From Amorphochlora amoebiformis (Eukaryota > Cercozoa > Chlorarachniophyceae): DNA of 64,000 bases. This document shows, piece by piece, positions 1-64,000 of this stretch. The stretch's first letter is position 1. Each line of letters begins with the position of its first letter. The stretch is taken from contig BAAHQB010000315.1 in the NCBI GenBank assembly GCA_054601695.1, positions 1 through 64,000 of the forward strand, in the 5' to 3' direction. The notes beneath the pieces are model-generated. The model had not been told where the DNA came from. It did no database searches and saw nothing but the letters and a program-made list of their open reading frames with translations. A program made the position numbers and the translations under genes.

Positions 1-44544
<44,544 letters not shown>

Positions 44545-44595
44545 GACAAGGTAGAGCTTTTTGGTGTGTCCACTCTCCAGATTCGAAAAATAATC

Positions 44596-44888
44596 CTGCC
44601 GAAATAATTAAAATTAGAAAAAGGAACTGAATTTATCGGCGGATATGCCTTGCTGTCACTCAGGATGACAATTTTCTGTCACTCAAGATGACAATTGTCA
44701 TACGTCACTCAGGGTGACATTCCTTCATCGGAGGAAGCGATGCCCGGCAGGGGCGTCAAGAGGAAAAAAGCGGGTCATAGGGGGGGGGAGGGAGGTAAGA
44801 GGAAAAGGAAAAGTCGGAAAAAATGTGGAAAACAGGGTTTGGGTACTGAGGGGGGGGGGGGGGAGGAAGGTCGGTGCGGAGTGCTTTT
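44596..44888. promoter_or_regulatory. Candidate bidirectional promoter, myosin / SET
   Basis: Lies between the 5'-most myosin exon (minus) and the SET start (plus). It carries three near-identical hyphenated inverted repeats, TGTCACTCAGGATGACA at 44654-44670, a one-base variant at 44677-44693, and a third at 44703-44719, with TGTCA/TGACA arms: a plausible repeated binding site for a dimeric factor. The 44740-44885 part is G-rich with runs of nine to thirteen G, and may be 5' UTR of SET. No TATA box is obvious. Inferred from gene orientation only. Confidence 0.45.
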
Positions 44889-50102
<5,214 letters not shown>

Positions 50103-50122
50103 CATCTGTTACATAAGCATGT

Positions 50123-50158
<36 letters not shown>

Positions 50159-50747
50159 CATAAATGAGAGCTATACATCTACAGTTATTGTGACTGATGT
50201 AGCGGTGATGCTAGAGCGATAACAGGACAATGCCAGCGCTTCATGAGCATTACAAAGTTTTAAATTATTAGTGTGAAAATCATCGAAAGCAGTAATCTGT
50301 CAAATCTTCACTGTTCGTGTGGGAGATGTACATGTACACGTGTCACAAGTTAGGAGGATATTAGAAGTATCCTTCTAAGTGAATGTGTCATCCAGGTTTT
50401 ATCGTATACGGCTTCAAGTAATACTAGTAATACTCTAGATACTCAATGAGTTCCGAACACGAAATAGCAGACTTCTGGAATTTCACATTATAATATGTAT
50501 TATCCGATGGTCATTTGATGTGACCGTGGCCCGGTCCGACGGTCATACTAGTGATTCGTTTAGCACAATACTAGGCGAGCAGATGCAATTAGTTTACTAT
50601 GGTATGGCTCTGAACTGTTATGATTTTTCTAGTTATTGGCCGCCACTACGTATGTATATACGCATGCTGATAGACTTGAACTGAAAAATTATCCAATGCA
50701 TGCACATTGAGTTCAGCTCAGTAAGTTTATTGTAGTTTGACGCGACG
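50103..50747. other. Convergent 3' regions, no gene seen
   Basis: 645 bp between the stops of SET and the 549-aa gene. Ordinary mixed sequence with one short (AT)n; presumably both 3' UTRs. No hairpin or RNA gene recognised. Confidence 0.6.
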
Positions 50748-51003
50748 TTAGTAGTCTCCTGCTTCAGGACTGAGTTGTCGAGCATTTTGGACAGCCTCGA
50801 GCATCATGCGCATTTTCCTGTTTTTGGCGTAACGCTGCTCCAGTTTCAGGAACAATTCGAGTTCCTGGTTGAGATCGCGCCTTCCACCTAAAGTCAATAA
50901 GTTTTAAACAAGCCTAGGAAAAAAATATCATTACGCAAAGATTTGATGATTCGACGGGCACTGTCTTCATGTAGCTTGACAATAGCTTTCACGAACTTGT
51001 TGC

Positions 51004-51100
<97 letters not shown>

Positions 51101-51295
51101 ATATTTGTAATATAAAAATATTAATATTTACATATATATGTACTATTATATACACATGTATATATTTATAAATATATACATATATAAACATATAGATACA
51201 TAAAAGAAATATTTTAGCATTCTGTATTCTAATACTTTATTTCGAATATTAGAACATATACATACACACATATACATATATATATATATACACAC

Positions 51296-51353
<58 letters not shown>

Positions 51354-51387
51354 GCACATACACATATATGTATATCTATACATACGC

Positions 51388-51425
<38 letters not shown>

Positions 51426-53153
51426 TTATATATATATATAATATCATATATATATATATACATGTATATATATGTACATATATACATATACATACACATA
51501 TACATATTTATATTTGTACATATATATATACATATATATATACATATATATATACATATATACATATATATATATATATAACTTTGATGTTAAGGTACAT
51601 TTTTCTTCCAGATCTGAAAAGTAATTTTCCTTTGACTGTGCGAAGTTCCAATGAGCGAACATCTTAGCGTCGCCACGGAACCCGGTAAACAGTTTCTTGT
51701 TTATGATAGTCTCAAGATTCATTGTAGAACTCTTTAGGTCTAACTCTCTCGGCCTGCCCCAAAAGGTTTCAGAGTCAGTAAGATTTAAATAAATCCTTCG
51801 TACCTGAGATTTTCTTGGGCGGTTAGTGACGGTGTTGGACTTCCCTTTGACTTTTTTTGTTGGATCCGCGAGGATAATCCGCGAGTCTCGTTCCGCTTGC
51901 GTGAGATGTTCTAGGACAATTAGAGCAGTGATGATTAAACCAAAAATTCAGACTTAGATGAAAAGTTTGAGAACCTGGTCCGACGTGGAAGATTGCATTT
52001 TTAAGCCATCCATCTTTTGACTCAATGTCGTTTGGTCGTTGGTACGGGCACTTGGAAGTTTATTGAAGAAACCCTGGACAGGAGGAGGGCGCGAGCTAGA
52101 GCGGACTATCTCCGCCTCTGAAGATGAAGAACAGTTGGCTCCGAGGGATCTAGACGGATCGGGGTCCACACTACTGGAGGTGAGATTTTCGTGTTTTGGG
52201 TTGTGGAATAAAACACGGGGCTCGGAGATTGGGTCAGAAGGATATTCATCGATATGACTCTGTTGGCGCGCATCGCGCTGCTGGAGTTCTTGATTGTGCC
52301 TAGGCTTGCTCTCCGAGGGGATCTCGCTGCGTTTGGCCACCGGATCTTTCCCACGGCGGACCTCAAGGGCTTGTAAATGTTGCGAAGAATTTTGCTGGCG
52401 CACTTGAGAGAGAGAAGTTCCCTCGTTTTCAGCCTCTATGTGGGCAACGTTGTCTTTCTTCGAAGACAGATGCTTGGAGCCCGTACCTGAGTCCTGAGGT
52501 GCTGGATGCAAGAGAACACCCTTTTGCGAGTCAGTCTGCTTGGAAGTCTCCCGGTTGACCTTAACCGAGCTTATACCCGACGGCTGAAATCGTATCTTTT
52601 GACGATCTCCATTATTCGAATGCGAATTTACTTGCTGGCGATTGTACTGGTTTGAATTGGCTGGATGGCTTGGCTTGCAGGAAATCGAACCGCGATTCGG
52701 ACTCAACTTTCCCGGAATCGGGTTTGACTTTCCGCGTGTTGGGCTTGACTTTCCACCAGACGGAATCGGCATGCCACCAGCTGGGCTTGACTCGCGACAA
52801 GTTGGGCTTGGATTGCCACGAATCAGGCCTGGCTTGACGCCGCCCGGGGGTAGCTTGTCGTGAGTCCGGCTTGGCTTGTCGTGGGTCGGGCTTGGCTTGC
52901 CGCAAGTTGGGCTATGCTTACCGCTAGTCAGGCTTGGCTTATCGCGAGTCTTTCTCGGGTTTAGGTGAATCGGACTTGTCTTGCGACGAGTCAGGCTGGG
53001 CTTTCCGCGAATCTGGGTTGCCTCGTCGCGAATCGGGCTTGTCCTTGGAGTCACAGCGACGAGCTGCTCTCCTATGTTTGCCTGATTTATATTCTCCTTA
53101 TTCTCTTTATCTTTCTTCACTTCGACGTCGCTGAAGGTTCCATTGTTGGCCAT
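50748..53153 (-). CDS. Unrecognised 549-aa protein, disordered with short repeats
   Basis: Five exons in consistent phase: 51975-53153 (393 codons, start ATG 53153), 51804-51910, 51599-51753, 50935-51003 and 50748-50887 (TAA stop). I recognise no family. After an acidic/basic start ([10 protein letters not shown]) comes a Ser/Pro/Lys-rich region with roughly 8-10-residue imperfect repeats such as [11 protein letters not shown] and [14 protein letters not shown] long polar region follows. The C-terminal 120 residues look structured, with [39 protein letters not shown] and [19 protein letters not shown], predicted helical. Introns are 64, 50, 595 (AT-rich) and 47 bp. It converges on the SET gene (stops 645 bp apart) and its start is 51 bp from the stop of the next minus-strand gene. 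KEN and SP/TP motifs might suggest cell-cycle-regulated phosphorylation, but that is speculation. Confidence 0.85.
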
Positions 53154-53204
53154 AATTGCCCTGAGATTTAGCCTCAGTTGCGTAAGAAAAATTAAGTATT
53201 GAAC

Positions 53205-53472
53205 CTACTCTTGGAAATCGTCGTCGTCCTCGCTCCCAAAGTCCATCTCCATTATTTCAGGTTGATTAGACGGCGGTGGGCTTCCGCTCCTCGCTGATAT
53301 ATCATCTGAGTGGCCGCCAAAGCGTGGTAGGTTCATCCGGCTCGCCTTGTCTGGGATGAGTTTTGGGGCCTTCTCAGCCGATGCGAGAAGTTATTCGCGA
53401 AAAGATAATTACCTGGGTACCCTTTCGATATTGAAAGAGAGGTATGTGGGATATCAAAAAGTAGATGTTCAT
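53205..53472 (-). CDS. Small 74-aa protein with acidic C-terminus
   Basis: Two exons, 53413-53472 and 53205-53369, joined in phase across a 43-bp intron (gtaatt...gagaag). The 74-residue product begins MNIYFLISHIPLFQYRKG, continues APKLIPDKASRMNLPRFGG and ends in an acidic run, MDFGSEDDDDFQE. I recognise no family; small acidic-tailed proteins occur as subunits of large complexes, but no motif decides this. Its ATG lies 204 bp from the divergent small heat-shock gene, so they may share a promoter. The start could lie in an upstream exon, but the in-frame ATG with clean phase across the intron makes this model coherent. Confidence 0.6.
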
Positions 53473-53676
53473 AAATTACTGGGGTACCACGGGAGCGCCA
53501 CTGTGTTGAACCCCCCACAAGCCGAATTCCGCGCAAACGCCAAACGAAATATCTACAACGAAAGGTCCCTCCTGGGCCTTCTCTCCTCCCTTCCCCGCAC
53601 CTCTTACGATTCACTCTCGTGTTATTAATGCACTCCCACGTACCCGTTTGTAAAATTTCTTTTCACGGTCTCAGAA
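53473..53676. promoter_or_regulatory. Candidate bidirectional promoter, 74-aa protein / sHSP
   Basis: A 204-bp gap between divergent starts. It is pyrimidine-rich on the plus strand near 53560-53600 (CTCTCCTCCCTTCCCC). A plus-strand open frame (53347-53628) crosses it but has no supporting features. I see no clear heat-shock element (nGAAn triplets). Confidence 0.35.
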
Positions 53677-54390
53677 ATGAGATTCCTTCTGCGAGCCCTC
53701 CTTCGACCCTCCCTCCTCCGAAGCCCGCTCTCCGGCCTCCGTCTCTTCTCCCTCGCCCGATTTGCGCCCATGCAAATGCGATGGGCTTCTCACATGGTCA
53801 CCGAGGAGAAGAAAGTGGTGAACAAAGACTGGATGGACAAGGACTGGGTGTCGAGCGACGTCTACTTTGACGCTCCATGGAGCGACTTCCACCCGCGGAT
53901 GGATATCCAGGAGAACAGTCAGGTGGACATCTGACGATTAAACTCACGATATTTTGATGACAAGCTTCTTGAGTCATTTCGTTTGTTGTATTCATCGTCG
54001 CGCTGGGAGGTGCTTTGACACTGATGAGAAATTCTTCCTGCAATCAGATGCGCAGCTACGCGTTGGAGGTCCCGGGAATGGTGCAAGGGGACCTGAACAT
54101 CGTTATTAAGGACGGCATGTTGACAGTGCGTGGCTACCACGAGGAGAAGAAGGACTGGGGGAAGAGCAGCCGCAGCTTCATGCGCTCCTTCACTATTCCC
54201 GAAGACGTCGATGTCGACCGGGTAAGAATATGGGCGTGCTTAAAATAAGCGAGAACTCAGCGCGTCGATGTGATCGATTTTATTTCAGGTGACCACCGAG
54301 ATGGAGGACGGAAAGCTTATGATCAATATGACCAAGAAGATGGACCAGGTTCCAGACTTCGGCCGCAGAATCAGCGTCAGTGATTGGTGA
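53677..54390 (+). CDS. Small heat-shock protein (HSP20/alpha-crystallin), mitochondrial-type
   Basis: ATP-independent holdase chaperone. Three exons in phase: 53677-53922, 54048-54221 and 54289-54390 (TGA), 173 residues; introns are 125 and 67 bp with good gtggac/cag and gtaaga/tttcag ends. The first 30 residues (MRFLLRALLRPSLLRSPLSG...) are Arg/Leu/Ser-rich without acidic residues, a typical mitochondrial presequence. The alpha-crystallin domain shows YALEVPGMVQGDLNIVIKDG, then MLTVRGYHEE, RSFTIPEDVDVDRVTTEMED and GKLMINMTKK, the family pattern in which strand, RSF.IP.DVD and G.L.I recur. A C-terminal I-x-V (RRISV) fits the IxI/V oligomerisation motif. The gene is close to the normal length for the family. 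It is divergent from the 74-aa gene and convergent with the oxygenase gene. Confidence 0.95.
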
Positions 54391-55260
54391 TTCCCGGCCA
54401 AGCCTCGGACATTCCGCGGGCCATACGTGTATATATTGGATGTGAAACAGGACTAGTCGTAGTTGTACAGTCTTTTTATTAGTCGTAAGCTCTTTTTCCA
54501 CAGTTTAAATCAGGTCTGGGCCTTTGGATGAAGAGCCTGACAAAGCTTGCCATGATCATGCTTTATATATCTAGATCTAGTAGATGTAACATGTCTAACT
54601 ACCGATTAAATTTAGTTTAGCATCATATCATCTCGATCGGTATCACAGCATTTAATTATACCAAGTTTCTAGAGTTTTCGCCGAATGATCACTGTTTCTA
54701 GTACTACAACTGTCTAGTGTTTGGCACTAGTCTAGCTAGACTGGGCTATCATGTCACACAGCCAGATAGCGTACACTTAGATACATCAGACATGCACTAT
54801 CTAGACTATATACACTAGATACACTCTAGTTGTCAGATATATATAGCGTACACTTATAGATACGTATAGATACATCAGACATCTAGACATGCATGCGCAC
54901 TATCTAGACTATACTAGCTATATACACTTGATACACTCTAGTTGTCTAGACATCTGGCTAGTACCACATGTAGCAGATCTAGCTATACTAGTATATATAT
55001 AGCACACACTTTTCCATACTCGGCCGGCCGGTTATATTTGTCTACGTACTGGTCCGTTCCTATACTGGTCTGATGACTTCCATACATTGTTAATATGAAA
55101 GTCTGTGCGTACTAGACGTACCACATGTGCTAGATGCGTACGAGATGTATATACCTGTGACATCATCTAGCTAGAACATCTAAAATCTAGACGACAACTA
55201 GAATGGAAAATTTTTATTTATATGGTAAATTTTAAAGGAATGACCACCTGCTCAGCCTGG
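54391..55260. other. Convergent intergenic region rich in CTAG
   Basis: Between the sHSP and oxygenase stops. From about 54565 to 55200 the tetranucleotide CTAG recurs roughly 20 times or more. A ~75-bp segment (ATAGCGTACACTTA..., ACATCAGACATG, CACTATCTAGACTATA) is present twice, at about 54765-54835 and 54843-54960. No coding potential seen. Confidence 0.7.

Positions 55261-64000
<8,740 letters not shown>

Noticed and set aside
53347-53628. 93-codon plus-strand open frame across the 74-aa gene
   Set aside because: No splice or start support; overlaps a better two-exon minus-strand model.

Overview
The window is nuclear DNA of a eukaryote, most likely a protist or alga. It has spliceosomal introns with GT-AG ends, many short telomere-type TTAGGG/CCCTAA arrays and extreme microsatellite content. 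I cannot place the organism further. Six protein-coding genes can be read. Almost every long open frame rich in [16 protein letters not shown] or NPNP is a translated microsatellite and is not reported as a gene.

Layout: (1) about 1-44.5 kb, minus strand: one giant myosin heavy-chain gene, entering from the left edge in its tail and starting at ATG 44544. I place about 69 exons, most of 30-70 nt (about 3.4 kb coding in 44 kb). They are islands in introns made of (AT)n, (CT)n/(GA)n, telomere-type repeats and minisatellites. Reading frame and intron phase agree across nearly every junction. (2) 44.9-50.1 kb, plus strand: a SET/NAP-family histone chaperone in eight exons with introns of the same kind. 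(3) 50.7-55.3 kb: an ordinary, compact stretch with an unrecognised 549-aa disordered protein (minus), a 74-aa acidic-tailed protein (minus) and a mitochondrial-type small heat-shock protein (plus); introns are mostly 43-125 bp. (4) 55.3 kb to the right edge, minus strand: a 2-oxoglutarate/Fe(II) oxygenase of the isopenicillin-N-synthase-like type, 13 visible exons, again split by microsatellite introns; its 5' end lies outside.

The microsatellites themselves supply the splice sites: donors read exon|gtatata and acceptors tatatag| or tatatcag|. Beside many exons the intron holds one to eight diverged copies of the adjoining exon edge with its splice site. Copies of an exon's 5' edge lie only in the upstream intron, and copies of its 3' edge only in the downstream intron. 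I call these exon-edge echoes. They, together with telomere-repeat introns, are the most unusual feature of the window.

The genes have no evident common pathway. Myosin/SET and the 74-aa protein/sHSP are head-to-head pairs with likely shared promoters of about 290 and 200 bp. SET and the 549-aa gene converge, as do the sHSP and the oxygenase.
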